Notes: generated by a model from the letters alone, not told the origin. A DNA stretch of 64,000 nucleotides from Aequorivita sp. HC6-5 (GCA_905182755.1 CAJJCS010000005.1:186001-250000), one strand, 5' to 3'; numbered from the stretch's first letter, positions 18,453 to 28,206 are shown. Made by a program: numbers and translations.

Positions 18453-19916
18453 TTATTTATTTAGGGCGATTAATAATTCACTTATTGTTTTACGGTCATC
18501 AAACTCACTGCGCACACCTTGAATTTCTTGATAGGTCTCATGACCCTTTCCAGCCACAAGTATAATATCATGCTCATTTGCCATTTGGCACGCTGTCTTT
18601 ATAGCCTGTTTTCTATCTGAAATGGCTATGGTTTTTTTATAATGCTGCGGCGGCACACCCGCTTCAATGTGTTGTATGATTGTATCTGGATTTTCTGAGC
18701 GTGGGTTATCACTTGTAAAAATCACCTTGGTACTTAACTGGGCAGCAATAGCACCCATTTTTGGTCTTTTTTCAACATCTCTGTCTCCCCCGCAACCCAC
18801 TACAGTTATAAGCTGTTCATTACCTGATCTTATGGTATTTATAGTCTCAAGTACGTTTTTTAGTGCATCTGGTGTATGAGCGTAATCTATAATTGCCGTT
18901 ATTTTACCCTCAGAGACTAAGTATTGAAACCTTCCATCCACACTCTCTAGAGTACTTAAAAGCTGTAAAATCTCTAATTCTTCAAGGCCCAATTGCTCTG
19001 CAGTAGCATAAATAGCTAGCAGGTTATAGGCGTTAAAATTTCCGATGAGCTTTACCCACAATTCCTGATTGTTAATTTTTAAAAGCAGTCCTTGCAATTG
19101 GTTTTCTAGTATTTGAGCTTTATAATCTGCAATCGTTTTTAAGGCGTACGTATACTTTCTAGCCTTTGTATTTTGTAGCATTACAGGGCCATTTTTATCG
19201 TCTGCGTTTGTTAAGGCAAAGGCAGTTTTAGGCAAGCCATCAAAGAATGTTTTCTTTACATCACGGTATTGTTTAAAACTTGTATGATAGTCTAAATGAT
19301 CATGAGATAGATTCGTAAAAATACCGCCAGCAAAATGCAAACCTTCTGTCCTTTTTTGATCAATACCATGAGAGCTTACTTCCATAAAACAATAGGCTAC
19401 TCCCCCGTCTACCATTTGGCGCAAATACTTATTAATAGCCAAACTATCTGGGGTTGTATGCGTAGCGGGATGCTCTGTGGCACCAATAATTACCTTTATA
19501 GTAGATAAAAGGCCCACTTTATAACCTGCCGATGTAAAAAGAGTGTACAACAGCGTTGCAATAGTTGTCTTACCATTGGTGCCCGTTACACCAACGAGTT
19601 GCAGCTCTGCGGAAGGGTTTCCATAAAAGTGAGATGCCATTATAGCCAATGCCTGTTGGGTATCTTGTACCTGTAAGTAGGTAATGCCATTTATAATCTC
19701 TTTTGGCATTTGCTGGCAAACCACAGCCAAAGCGCCTTGATCAATAGCTTTTTTAATGAATTGATGACCATCGCTTTGGGTACCCTTTATAGCAACAAAA
19801 ACATCGTCTAAACCAACTTTACGGCTATCAAACTGTAACTCACGAAAAGCCACGGCTGTATTTCCCACTACTTTTTCAAGGGAAACTTTATACAATATGT
19901 CTTTTAATGTTATCAC
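18453..19916 (-). CDS. murE: UDP-MurNAc-tripeptide synthetase (meso-DAP adding)
   Basis: Mur ligase that adds the third peptide residue. The 487-residue product has FDSRKV at the uridine site, the P-loop [45 protein letters not shown] and DYAHTPDAL. The substrate loop reads [15 protein letters not shown] is the known determinant for meso-diaminopimelate rather than lysine, so the cell wall should be DAP-type. Its start overlaps the end of ftsI by four bases. Confidence 0.96.
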   Translation of the reverse strand: MITLKDILYKVSLEKVVGNTAVAFRELQFDSRKVGLDDVFVAIKGTQSDGHQFIKKAIDQGALAVVCQQMPKEIINGITYLQVQDTQQALAIMASHFYGNPSAELQLVGVTGTNGKTTIATLLYTLFTSAGYKVGLLSTIKVIIGATEHPATHTTPDSLAINKYLRQMVDGGVAYCFMEVSSHGIDQKRTEGLHFAGGIFTNLSHDHLDYHTSFKQYRDVKKTFFDGLPKTAFALTNADDKNGPVMLQNTKARKYTYALKTIADYKAQILENQLQGLLLKINNQELWVKLIGNFNAYNLLAIYATAEQLGLEELEILQLLSTLESVDGRFQYLVSEGKITAIIDYAHTPDALKNVLETINTIRSGNEQLITVVGCGGDRDVEKRPKMGAIAAQLSTKVIFTSDNPRSENPDTIIQHIEAGVPPQHYKKTIAISDRKQAIKTACQMANEHDIILVAGKGHETYQEIQGVRSEFDDRKTISELLIALNK

Positions 19917-21916
19917 GATAAATTGAGTATAATTTCTTGACCTTCTTTAATTTTTGTTCCCATTGTTAGCGACTGGCGTTGCACCCTTCCACTACCTCTT
20001 AATTGCACCACAAGTCCTAAATTTTCTAGTAGCGAGATAGCATCCATTGCCGGCATTCCTTTTACATTTGGCATGGTAGCTGTGTCTTGTTGGGTGTATT
20101 GATAGTAGCCATCAAAATCTCTTTGGGTAGCCACATCTAGTAAATCTTTGGCAGCAATCTCTGCTTTTAAAGGGCTATCTGTATATATTTTTTGGGCAAT
20201 ACGCTTAAAAACTGGCCCCGTAACATCTGCTCCATAGTAGCCCTTATCTGCAGATGGTTTATGTATCACCACAATGCAAGAATATTTAGGTTGATCTGCT
20301 GGAAAGTAACCAGCAAACGAGGACACATATTTTTTATCTTTTAACCAAGTGTCAAGGTCTGCGTAGTCTATTCTTGCAGTACCTGTTTTTCCTGCCATTG
20401 AAAAGTTTTTAGAGTACAGGCTTTTACCGGTACCTCGTACTACAATGTTTTTTAACATCTCTTGCATCTTACCAATGGTAGCCTGGGAGGCAATTTTATC
20501 TATAATAACCTGGGTGCCAAAGACTTCTATTTGCTTGTTCCAGGAACGAATTTCTTTTACAAAACGGGGCTTGACCATAGTACCGTTATTTGCAATGGCG
20601 TTGTAAAAGGTTAAAATTTGCAGTGGTGTCATCTTTAAATTATACCCATAAGAGATAGATGGCAAGGCATTTTTACTCCAAAGGGCATCTCCCACTTCAG
20701 GAATTACAGGCGCGCCCTCTCCTAGAATTGGAATTCCTATTTTTTGATCTAGCTTCCATTTTTTTATTTGGTCTGTGAATTTTTTTGGATCGTCTTTATA
20801 GGCGCCATCAATCATTCTTGCAAAACCAATGTTTGAAGAAACCTCTAGGGCAGTAGCCGCAGATATCTCACCATAGCCTCCTCTTTTCGAGTCTGAAATG
20901 GTACGGCCATACATACGCACCTTACCCCTTTGTGTGTCAACAAGGGTTGCAGTGTCCAGCACCTTATGCTCCAAGGCAACAGTCATTGCTATTGTTTTAA
21001 AGGTTGACCCTGGCTCACTAGACTCTCCTACTGCATAATTAAGACGCTCGTAATAACCTCCACTTCTACTCTTTCCTAAATTTGCAACTGCCTTAATTTC
21101 GCCTGTTGCAACTTCCATAACAATAACACTTCCATGATCTGCCTGATATTCTTCAAGTTGTTTCAACAAGGCGTGATGGGCAATATCTTGCATGTTTATG
21201 TTAATGGTTGATATAACATCATACCCATCTTGTGGCTCTATTTCATTTTCATCATAAACAGGTTTCCATCTTCCTTTTGAAATCTTTTGCTTTAAACGCC
21301 TACCTTCTTTTCCGCTAAGCTGCGTGTGGTAAGCACCCTCAAGACCAACAGCATACAAACCAGGGGTATTTCTATCTTGATTACCCACTAGGCGTTCGGC
21401 AATTTTACCCATCGGGTGTTCTCGAACAGTTGTGGGTATTACAATAAGACCACCTCTGTTAGAGCCCTTTTTAAACAAAGGCATGTTTTTAACTTTTATG
21501 TAATCTGAGTACCCTAGTTTTTTTGCAATCAACAAGTATCTATTTTTATTCGATCTTGCTTTACGTATTAGGTTTTGGTAGTAAGAAGAAGGCTTACCAA
21601 ACAAAGCACTTAGCCCCTGAGAGAGCGGCACTAAATTTTCATCAAAATCTTTTTTAGTAACTGTTTGTGTATCAAACCTAATATCATACTTTGTTACAGA
21701 GCTTGCCAAAAGGCTACCGTCGTCTGCATATAGATTCCCTCTATTGGCAGGTATTACAACATTTTTGGTAGCATCTTGGGCAGCCAAATCACGATACGCA
21801 TCTCCCTCAACAAATTGTATGTTAATTAATTTAAAAGCAATAAGTAGCGCAAAGAGAAACATACCTCCGGCGACAAAAGATAAGCGGTTTAATATGTTCT
21901 TCTGGTTATTGGACAC
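19913..21916 (-). CDS. ftsI: Penicillin-binding protein 3 with C-terminal PASTA domain
   Basis: Class B septal transpeptidase that cross-links new peptidoglycan and works with FtsW. The 667-residue product has an N-terminal membrane anchor (LSFVAGGMFLFALLIAFKLINI) and a PBP dimerisation domain. The transpeptidase motifs are STFK (304-307, nucleophile Ser304), SSN (360-362) and KTG (510-512). A single PASTA domain fills the last 60 residues (MPNVKGMPAMDAISLLENLG). The gene lies between ftsL and murE with a four-base overlap to murE. Its periplasmic domain is the likely beta-lactam target. Confidence 0.96.
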   Translation of the reverse strand: MSNNQKNILNRLSFVAGGMFLFALLIAFKLINIQFVEGDAYRDLAAQDATKNVVIPANRGNLYADDGSLLASSVTKYDIRFDTQTVTKKDFDENLVPLSQGLSALFGKPSSYYQNLIRKARSNKNRYLLIAKKLGYSDYIKVKNMPLFKKGSNRGGLIVIPTTVREHPMGKIAERLVGNQDRNTPGLYAVGLEGAYHTQLSGKEGRRLKQKISKGRWKPVYDENEIEPQDGYDVISTININMQDIAHHALLKQLEEYQADHGSVIVMEVATGEIKAVANLGKSRSGGYYERLNYAVGESSEPGSTFKTIAMTVALEHKVLDTATLVDTQRGKVRMYGRTISDSKRGGYGEISAATALEVSSNIGFARMIDGAYKDDPKKFTDQIKKWKLDQKIGIPILGEGAPVIPEVGDALWSKNALPSISYGYNLKMTPLQILTFYNAIANNGTMVKPRFVKEIRSWNKQIEVFGTQVIIDKIASQATIGKMQEMLKNIVVRGTGKSLYSKNFSMAGKTGTARIDYADLDTWLKDKKYVSSFAGYFPADQPKYSCIVVIHKPSADKGYYGADVTGPVFKRIAQKIYTDSPLKAEIAAKDLLDVATQRDFDGYYQYTQQDTATMPNVKGMPAMDAISLLENLGLVVQLRGSGRVQRQSLTMGTKIKEGQEIILNLS

Positions 21917-21920
21917 CGCG

Positions 21921-22238
21921 CTACTGTTTTTTAGTGATGATTATTTTTTGGGGTGGTATCGTACTGGTTTGTAAACCAGTTTTTGACATTACCGCCGTTA
22001 ACTTACTTTCCATTTTAGCTTGAGTGAGCTGTTTTCTAACATCTAGATACTCGCTCTTTAATTCTTTAGCCTCATTGCTTAGCCTTGCAATACTGTGCAC
22101 TTTTTTGTCTGCGGTATGGCTACTACCAATCATTATTAAAGCTAGAATGCTTAAAAAAACAACAAACCTCCAATTCTTGAAAGTATCATCACTTACCAGA
22201 AACCTACCTTTTACAATGTTGTAGAAATTTTCTTTCAT
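21921..22238 (-). CDS. ftsL: FtsL-like cell division protein
   Basis: A 105-residue bitopic membrane protein with one hydrophobic segment (WRFVVFLSILALIMIGSS) and a short coiled-coil-like periplasmic part (SIARLSNEAKELKSEYLDVRKQLTQAKMES). FtsL links FtsB, FtsQ and the FtsW/FtsI synthase. The call rests on topology and position between rsmH and ftsI more than on sequence, since FtsL is poorly conserved. It starts 46 bp after rsmH and ends 4 bp before ftsI. Confidence 0.85.
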   Translation of the reverse strand: MKENFYNIVKGRFLVSDDTFKNWRFVVFLSILALIMIGSSHTADKKVHSIARLSNEAKELKSEYLDVRKQLTQAKMESKLTAVMSKTGLQTSTIPPQKIIITKKQ

Positions 22239-22284
22239 GTATCTAACACCAGCAATACCATCATGATAGTGTGCTAGTTAATTT

Positions 22285-23181
22285 TTATAGTTTTTGAGCT
22301 ACTCTAAGTTTTGCACTTCTGGCTCTATTATTTGATTTTATCTCTACATCTGTAGGTATCATAAATTTTCCGACAGGCTTTAAAGGAACTTCAACTCTTC
22401 CAAAAACATCTTTTTCTGGCTCCCCTTCAAACATACCGTTACGCATAAAGCGCTTCACTAGTCTATCCTCCAAACTATGATAACTTATCAAACTAAGCCT
22501 TCCGCCAGGCTTTAAAACATCTATGGTTTGTTGCAAAAACTCTTTTAAAACCTCCAACTCTTGATTTACCTCAATTCTGATGGCTTGATAAATCTGAGCA
22601 AGGATTTTATTTTCTCTATGTTTTGGCAAAAACCTCCCTAAGGCTGTTTTGAGTTGATCACTAGTTTTAATCTCTTTTTCTTTTCTTACCTCGCAAATTA
22701 TTCTTGCCATTCCTGCCGCAGCTCTCAGCTCACCGTATTGAAACAAAACACTTCTCAAATGCGCCTCTTCATAGTTATTTACCACATCAAAGGCAGAAAA
22801 AGCAGCACCTTGATTCATGCGCATGTCTAAATCTGCTTCAAAACGCGTGGAAAAACCACGCTGGGCAACATCGAATTGATGAGAAGAAACACCAAAATCT
22901 CCAAGTATTCCATCTACTTGCTTCACACCATGAAAGCGTAAAAAACGTTTTAAAAATCTAAAGTTCTCGTTCACCAAAATAAATCTTGGATCATCTATCG
23001 TGTTTGCCAAAGCATCTGTGTCTTGGTCAAAGGCGATAAGCTTCCCCTTATCAGAAAGTCTACTTAATATTTCTTTTGCATGACCACCACCTCCGAAGGT
23101 AACATCTACATAAACGCCATCTGGTTTTATATCTAGTCCGTCTACAGTTGGGTTTAGTAAAACAGGGTTATGATATTCCAT
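22285..23181 (-). CDS. rsmH: 16S rRNA (cytosine-1402-N4)-methyltransferase
   Basis: SAM-dependent enzyme (formerly MraW) that methylates N4 of C1402 in 16S rRNA. The 298-residue product begins MEYHNPVLLNPTVDGL. It contains DVTFGGGGHAKEIL (SAM motif I), FDQDTDA, ILGDFGVSSHQFD, RGFSTRFEADLDMRM, QAIRIEVNQELE and LISYHSLEDRLVKRF. A longer open frame extends to 23259 but lies inside mraZ; the family start at 23181 gives a 14-bp overlap with mraZ. Confidence 0.96.
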   Translation of the reverse strand: MEYHNPVLLNPTVDGLDIKPDGVYVDVTFGGGGHAKEILSRLSDKGKLIAFDQDTDALANTIDDPRFILVNENFRFLKRFLRFHGVKQVDGILGDFGVSSHQFDVAQRGFSTRFEADLDMRMNQGAAFSAFDVVNNYEEAHLRSVLFQYGELRAAAGMARIICEVRKEKEIKTSDQLKTALGRFLPKHRENKILAQIYQAIRIEVNQELEVLKEFLQQTIDVLKPGGRLSLISYHSLEDRLVKRFMRNGMFEGEPEKDVFGRVEVPLKPVGKFMIPTDVEIKSNNRARSAKLRVAQKL

Positions 23182-23638
23182 CGGCCGCTGTAGTATCACC
23201 CATAACGTCTTCTGCCAAGTCAGCAAAATCATTAGCAGCGTCATTAATAGCCTTTTCATACGCCCCTTTATCCCAAAGCTCTACAATGTTTATGGCTGAA
23301 GAAAGCACCACATCCTTTGTGATACCAGCAAACAAAGCCAAATCTTTAGGGACGTTTAATCTTCCCGCAGTGTCCATCTCAACGGTTTTCACACCCGCAG
23401 TAAAACGGCGAATAAAATCTACATTTTTACGGTTAAAACGATTGAGTTTACTCATTTTTTCCATCAAATCATTCCACTGATCCATAGGGTAAATCTCCAG
23501 ACAAGGCTGGAAAACAGCACGCTTAATCACAAAGCCGTTAGACATCACAGGAGTCAATTGCTTCTTCAAAGAAGCAGGCATCATTAGCCTTCCTTTTACA
23601 TCTGCCTTGCACTCGTATGTTCCTATTAAATTGAGCAT
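23168..23638 (-). CDS. mraZ: Transcriptional regulator MraZ
   Basis: AbrB-fold DNA-binding protein that controls the dcw operon, including itself. The 156-residue product carries two MraZ repeats: GTYECKADVKGRLMMPASLKK and, in the second half, TVEMDTAGRLNVPKDLA. The ATG at 23638 matches the family N terminus (MLNLIGTYEC); the frame is open to 23722 but that extension would cover the promoter. It heads the dcw cluster, and three GTGG repeats lie just upstream of its -7 box. Confidence 0.95.
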   Translation of the reverse strand: MLNLIGTYECKADVKGRLMMPASLKKQLTPVMSNGFVIKRAVFQPCLEIYPMDQWNDLMEKMSKLNRFNRKNVDFIRRFTAGVKTVEMDTAGRLNVPKDLALFAGITKDVVLSSAINIVELWDKGAYEKAINDAANDFADLAEDVMGDTTAADGIS

Positions 23639-23689
23639 GTACTTGATTTGATCTGAAATATAATTTCTTAGATTTCCTGAGATAAGAGT

Positions 23690-23697
23690 CAAATATA
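23690..23697 (-). promoter_or_regulatory. -7 box of the dcw operon promoter
   Basis: TATATTTG on the minus strand fits TAnnTTTG. It lies 51 bp before the mraZ start, and a TTG 24 bp further upstream is a possible -33 element. Confidence 0.6.
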
Positions 23698-23706
23698 AAG
23701 AGTATT

Positions 23707-23733
23707 TCCCACTTTTTCCCACAATTTACCACA
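23707..23733 (-). promoter_or_regulatory. Likely MraZ operator (three GTGG repeats)
   Basis: On the minus strand GTGGT, GTGGG and GTGGG (plus-strand complements at 23728-23732, 23718-23722 and 23708-23712) repeat with an exact 10-bp period, just upstream of the -7 box. Known MraZ sites in other bacteria are arrays of direct GTGGG-like repeats with about 10-bp period before mraZ. Assignment is by this similarity and position. Confidence 0.7.
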
Positions 23734-23895
23734 TTGTTAATAAGTTTTAGACAAAAGAGAAGTAATTTAAGATTAACAACCTGAATGTCAGCACATTTAA
23801 AACCAACTAGTTGTGGGGCTTTAACAATTTAAACAGAAAAAAACAAGGAGATTTATACTTAATCAAGACCAGTGCATCATTGAATAAAAAAAGTG

Positions 23896-23903
23896 TATTT
23901 TTG
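23896..23903 (+). promoter_or_regulatory. Candidate -7 box for the hydrolase gene
   Basis: TATTTTTG fits TAnnTTTG, 21 bp before the ATG at 23925. Confidence 0.45.
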
Positions 23904-23924
23904 TTTTTGTAACCTATAGATTTA

Positions 23925-24689
23925 ATGGCGCATCAACTTAAAGAAGAAGGAAAATTTAAGTACCTAGAAATTGGCGAAGGAACCCCGATGATCATCCTGC
24001 ATGGACTCATGGGAGGGCTTAGTAATTTCGATAATGTGGCACAATTTTTTCCTGAAAAAGGATACAAAGTCATCATCCCAGAATTACCTTTATTTGAGCT
24101 TCCACTACTTACAACGAACGTAAATAGTTTTGCAAAATATTTAAAAGAATTTATCTCTCATAAAAAGCTTGACAAGGTAATTTTACTTGGAAATTCTCTT
24201 GGAGGACATATTGGCCTACTTTACACCAAACAATATCCAAAAAATGTTAAAGCGCTTGTAATAACAGGAAGTAGTGGCCTTTACGAAAGCGCTATGGGAG
24301 AAAGCTACCCAAAGCGAGGTGATAGAAACTACATCAAAACAAAAACTGAAAATGTTTTTTATGACCCAGCAATTGCAACCCCAGAACTTGTTGATGAAGT
24401 TTTTGAAACTGTAAACGACAGGGTGAAACTCATACGCACCTTAGCAATTGCAAAGAGCGCTATACGCCACAACATGGGTAAAGATCTTCCCAAGATGAAC
24501 ACACCTACATGTATCATTTGGGGTGAAAACGACTCTGTAACACCACCCGAGGTTGGTAAAGAGTTTCATGAAAAGCTACCAGATAGTGATTTGTTTTGGA
24601 TTAAAAAATGTGGCCATGCTGCTATGATGGAACATCCAGACACATTTAATGAAATCTTGATAGCTTGGCTAGAAAAGCGTTCTTTATAG
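23925..24689 (+). CDS. Alpha/beta hydrolase
   Basis: A 254-residue cytoplasmic hydrolase of the alpha/beta fold. The N-terminal MIILHGLMGG carries the oxyanion-type HG motif. GNSLGG holds the nucleophile Ser, WGENDSVTPP the acidic residue and KKCGHAAMMEHP the catalytic His. The substrate cannot be told from the sequence. It is divergent from mraZ and is followed by engB 64 bp downstream, a neighbourhood common in flavobacteria. Confidence 0.9.
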   Translation: MAHQLKEEGKFKYLEIGEGTPMIILHGLMGGLSNFDNVAQFFPEKGYKVIIPELPLFELPLLTTNVNSFAKYLKEFISHKKLDKVILLGNSLGGHIGLLYTKQYPKNVKALVITGSSGLYESAMGESYPKRGDRNYIKTKTENVFYDPAIATPELVDEVFETVNDRVKLIRTLAIAKSAIRHNMGKDLPKMNTPTCIIWGENDSVTPPEVGKEFHEKLPDSDLFWIKKCGHAAMMEHPDTFNEILIAWLEKRSL

Positions 24690-24753
24690 TACCCTTCAAA
24701 CAACATCAAAAAATACCAAACAACACCTTTCATACACCGGTAATATATACACC

Positions 24754-25362
24754 ATGAAAATAAAATCTGCCGAGTTTGTAATGAGCAATAGCGATGTGGC
24801 AAAATGCCCAAAAGAACGCGTACCCGAGTATGCTTTTATAGGACGCTCTAATGTAGGGAAATCATCCCTAATCAACATGCTGGTTGATAGAAAAAATCTT
24901 GCCAAAACCTCTGGTAGACCTGGAAAAACCCAACTAATAAATCACTTTATTATAAATAAAAATTGGTACCTAGTAGATTTACCTGGGTATGGGTATGCTC
25001 GAGTTTCTAAAAAAGCAAAAAAAACATTTCAGAAATTTATTACAGACTATTTTGAACAGCGCAAACAACTAGTACTTGCCTTTGTTTTGATAGATTGCAG
25101 ACATGAACCACAGCCTGTTGATATAGATTTTATGCACTATCTTGGAGAGGCTAATATTCCTTTTCAAATTATCTTTACCAAAGCAGACAAACTAAAACCA
25201 AACGCACTAACAAGAAACGTTGACGCCTATGTCAAAAAAATGTTGGAAAGCTGGGAAGAAATGCCTGCATATTTTATTACCTCATCTAGCAAAAAAGATG
25301 GTAAAGAAGCCGTTATAGACAATATTGATGTCATTAACCAAGAGGTAAAGGATTCTCTTTAA
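24754..25362 (+). CDS. engB: Ribosome biogenesis GTP-binding protein EngB (YsxC/YihA)
   Basis: Small essential GTPase involved in assembly of the 50S subunit. The 202-residue product has G1 (GRSNVGKSS), a G2 region with the conserved Thr (SGRPGKTQLINHF), G3 (DLPGYGYARVS), G4 (TKAD) and G5 (SSKKDG). It probably shares a transcript with the upstream hydrolase. It converges on the next gene, with 31 bp between them. Confidence 0.96.
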   Translation: MKIKSAEFVMSNSDVAKCPKERVPEYAFIGRSNVGKSSLINMLVDRKNLAKTSGRPGKTQLINHFIINKNWYLVDLPGYGYARVSKKAKKTFQKFITDYFEQRKQLVLAFVLIDCRHEPQPVDIDFMHYLGEANIPFQIIFTKADKLKPNALTRNVDAYVKKMLESWEEMPAYFITSSSKKDGKEAVIDNIDVINQEVKDSL

Positions 25363-25393
25363 AACAGCCCATTAAACCCCTACAGGCACGGCG

Positions 25394-25750
25394 TCATAAT
25401 CTTGACTGGACTAAATCAATCAAAGCTTCAACATCTTTGGCCTGGGCAATGTCAACATTGCTTAGAAATATTTCAAGCATATCCTGCTCTTGAGAGAGAA
25501 TTACAGGAAAATCATACTTTGGCAACCATTTAGATTTGTACTGTTTTAAAAATTGATCTCTGTGAAGAAAAACCATTTCCAGATTTGTAGATTTCCTGAA
25601 GGCTTTCCATTTTTTATTTTCAGAAAAAATACCAAAAGTTAGGCTACACAAATCACACTTGTAGGTATTTGGACTGAAAAACTTATGGGCGCTAGCCAAT
25701 AAAGAACCTGCCTTTGTAGCGCTTGCATTATAAACAAAAATAAGTTTCAT
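25394..25750 (-). CDS. Uncharacterised 118-residue protein with a CxxC pair
   Basis: I do not recognise a named family. The protein begins with a beta-strand-like MKLIFVYNASATKAG and contains one CDLC pair around residue 33. It has many aromatic and basic residues (WKAFRK, YKSKWLPKYDFPV) and ends in a helical segment. It has no signal peptide or membrane helix. The CxxC could bind metal or act in redox chemistry. It lies 21 bp downstream of gldC on the same strand, so it may be the third gene of the gldB-gldC transcript. Confidence 0.8.
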   Translation of the reverse strand: MKLIFVYNASATKAGSLLASAHKFFSPNTYKCDLCSLTFGIFSENKKWKAFRKSTNLEMVFLHRDQFLKQYKSKWLPKYDFPVILSQEQDMLEIFLSNVDIAQAKDVEALIDLVQSRL

Positions 25751-25771
25751 AGAAAGGTTCCAATACTGGAA

Positions 25772-26110
25772 CTATTTTTTTTTCAAATCTAATTTTTCAG
25801 CAAAATAATCACAGAAGTCTTTCATTGTTGCAGTCATTTTCTCATCATTTGTGGCACGAGAAAATGTGTCTGACATAGCACTTAAAGTTTGATGAAAAAA
25901 TATTTTCATTTCATCCAAAGGCATGTCCTTGGTCCATAAATCTATGCGCATAGATTCTTTGGACTTAGCGTCCCAAACAGAAAGTAGCATCGCTTTTGCT
26001 TCTTGATTTTCGACACCGCCATCTTTTGCGCTCCAGTGTAGTTTTTCTGGAACCTTGTTCTCGTCTAGTGAAACATCAATGATGATTTTTGATTTGTTTG
26101 AAACTGCCAT
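25772..26110 (-). CDS. gldC: Gliding motility protein GldC
   Basis: A 112-residue soluble protein of the GldC family, which improves surface gliding in Flavobacterium. Family blocks visible are KSKIIIDVSLDENKVPEKLHW, NQEAKAMLLSVWD, LRIDLWTKDMP-like MRIDLWTKDMPLDEM, and FFHQTLSAMSDTFSRAT. Its biochemical role is not established. The start codon touches the stop of gldB (one shared base), matching the known gldB-gldC operon. Confidence 0.92.
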   Translation of the reverse strand: MAVSNKSKIIIDVSLDENKVPEKLHWSAKDGGVENQEAKAMLLSVWDAKSKESMRIDLWTKDMPLDEMKIFFHQTLSAMSDTFSRATNDEKMTATMKDFCDYFAEKLDLKKK

Positions 26111-27071
26111 TATTTCTTTGGTTTATATTTAGATTTTTTAAAGAGAGCTTCTGCATCGAAGACTAATAATTGTTGTGGTGTGATGTCATTATTTTTCATA
26201 AAAGCACGCACTATTTTCCAACCTAAATAACGCCCTGCCATTGGAGAGGATTCATTATCAAGTTCTAGGTAAAACTTAGAAAAAGGAGCGTTTGAAATAA
26301 ATCTTGGAGTAAGACCAGGATCTGTGCTAAATAAAAGTTCTTTTTCGACAAAATAACGCCACATGTCTACCTGATTATCTTCAGCCCATTGCCATTGTTT
26401 ATCTGTGTATCCAATTTTAGAGGCATCACTGGTATTGGGCAACCATAATTCTTGTAAATACAGTTGTTTCCCAAAATAAATCATTTGTTCCAAAAAAGTA
26501 TTTTTTGTTGGAGGAGCAATATATTTTTGAGCATACGCCTTAGCAACATCAGAGGATATTTGAGAAGCTTTTAAATTTTCAACAATGTACCTTTTAATCT
26601 CTGAGTAGTAGCGGTGATCTGCGCCAAGGTAGTTGTCTAAAGACAACAGTAGCAAGGTGTCTGAGGCAACAATAACTCTGCTTTGATAATCAACGTCGTT
26701 TATTAAAGTAACTGTTGTGGGCGCCCTAAAGCGAGGAAAATAATATTTTATGTGCTGAAATAAGGGCCCTAATGTAGCCGCTAGGTTTGTTTGATCAGGA
26801 AATATTTTTAAGATTTCATCGGCCATTTCTTGATGCAATGGGCTTTGCATACGAGCTATCCATATACTATCTGGGATTCTTTTTGAAAAAAACATAGGAA
26901 ATTTTTCTTTTAAAGACCCAAGAGATTCAATGGGTGCATTGGCAAACTGCTTATCAAACCGTATCACAGATACCTCAATAGGAATTTTTGAAATATCCTT
27001 TTCTATATCACCTGAATTGTCACATCCAAAGAGAGTGATAAAGCCACTAAAAATAAAATAAATTTTTGCAT
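26110..27071 (-). CDS. gldB: Gliding motility lipoprotein GldB (one indel in the signal peptide)
   Basis: Membrane-anchored lipoprotein required for gliding and T9SS function in Flavobacterium. The body IRFDKQFANAP...RFRAPTTVTLINDVDY...SLDNYLGADHRYY is typical of GldB. The first ATG of the long open frame (26967) would remove the lipobox. Upstream, the frame continues with LFGCDNSGDIEKDISKIPIEVSV, a lipobox with Cys, but lacks a start. An ATG at 27071 (MQKFILF) is one frame off; a single missing base in the A-run at 27046-27053 (plus strand) would join them into a 320-residue lipoprotein of normal length. Confidence 0.88.
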
Positions 27072-27256
27072 ATAATTATAGGTGCTAAGCTATGGAACGA
27101 TATTCCTTTTTATTAATTTTACAAATAAGGTATACTATTCGTATTTTAAAAATGTAAAAATACAATTTTAACAATGATTGTAGTACCTTAATGACTTCAG
27201 AAATTTTAAAACCTTTAAGAGGTCATGTAATAATTCATCGCTTTAAAAACAATAAT

Positions 27257-28045
27257 ATGCAGGTAGAAAAAGTAACAGCTCATATAGTAGGATGGCTTAA
27301 GCAATATGCCCAAGAATCAAAAATGGATGGATTTGTAATTGGTGTTAGCGGCGGAGTAGATAGCGCTGTAACCTCAACACTGTGCGCCATGACAGGGCTT
27401 AAAACGCTGTGTGTAGAAATGCCTATCCATCAAGCCAAAGGTCAAGTAACAAGAGCAAAGGAGCATATTACCCAATTAAAAAAACAATTTGCTGGAGTTA
27501 CAAGCACACAAGTAGATCTCACAGAGTTGTTTGAAGGTTTTAAAGCACAATTGCCAGAGACTAGCAACTCAGACACCCTGCAGGTATCTCTGGCCAACAC
27601 AAGGGCGAGACTCAGAATGACCACCCTTTATTATTTTGCTGGATTACACAAGTATTTAGTGGCTGGTACGGGAAATAAAGTAGAAGATTTTGGTGTTGGG
27701 TTTTATACCAAATATGGAGATGGCGGCGTAGATCTTAGCCCTATTGCAGATTTACTTAAAAGCCAAGTATACGCTATAGCAAAACACATTAAGGTATCCC
27801 CCCAGATTCTAGAGGCAGCTCCCACAGATGGTCTCTTTGGAGACAGCCGCACAGATCAAGACCAAATTGGGGCTAGTTATGATGAATTAGAATGGGCCAT
27901 GAAAATGCAGGAGTTAGGTAAAACCGATAGTGAATTTAACACTAGAGAAAAAGAAGTTTTTAAAATATATACGCGGCTTAATAAGGCTAACAAGCACAAA
28001 ATGAACCCAATACCAATTTGCGAAATACCCTTGAGTTTTATTTAA
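27257..28045 (+). CDS. nadE: NAD(+) synthase
   Basis: Ammonia-dependent NAD synthetase that amidates nicotinate adenine dinucleotide to NAD. The 262-residue product has the PP-loop VIGVSGGVDSAVTS, VEMPIHQ, LANTRARLRMTTLYYFA, GTGNKVEDFGVGFYTKYGDGGVD split around the substrate site, and EAAPTDGLFGD. The frame is open upstream to 27191, but MQVEKVTAHIVGWLK at 27257 matches the family start and length. It is divergent from gldB, as often seen in flavobacteria. Confidence 0.95.
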   Translation: MQVEKVTAHIVGWLKQYAQESKMDGFVIGVSGGVDSAVTSTLCAMTGLKTLCVEMPIHQAKGQVTRAKEHITQLKKQFAGVTSTQVDLTELFEGFKAQLPETSNSDTLQVSLANTRARLRMTTLYYFAGLHKYLVAGTGNKVEDFGVGFYTKYGDGGVDLSPIADLLKSQVYAIAKHIKVSPQILEAAPTDGLFGDSRTDQDQIGASYDELEWAMKMQELGKTDSEFNTREKEVFKIYTRLNKANKHKMNPIPICEIPLSFI

Positions 28046-28137
28046 ATAATACTCAGTATTTCTTATTATTGAAGCAAAGGGGCTAATTATTACTATTATT
28101 GTTGTATAAATTGTAGTAAAAGTATTACAAAACCCCC

Positions 28138-28167
28138 TTGCTTTTCCATAAAGCATTATTATATTTG
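28138..28167 (+). promoter_or_regulatory. Promoter of the LuxR-type regulator gene
   Basis: TTG (28138-28140), 19 bp spacer, TATATTTG (28160-28167): a full Bacteroidota -33/-7 match, 39 bp before the start at 28207. Confidence 0.7.
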
Positions 28168-28206
28168 TTTTTATAGATTGCATTAATTGCAAAACCTACC
28201 TACAAA

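Noticed and set aside
22285-23259. Longer N terminus for RsmH, starting at 23259
   Set aside because: The extra 26 residues lie inside mraZ and do not match the family; MEYHNPVLL at 23181 is the usual start.
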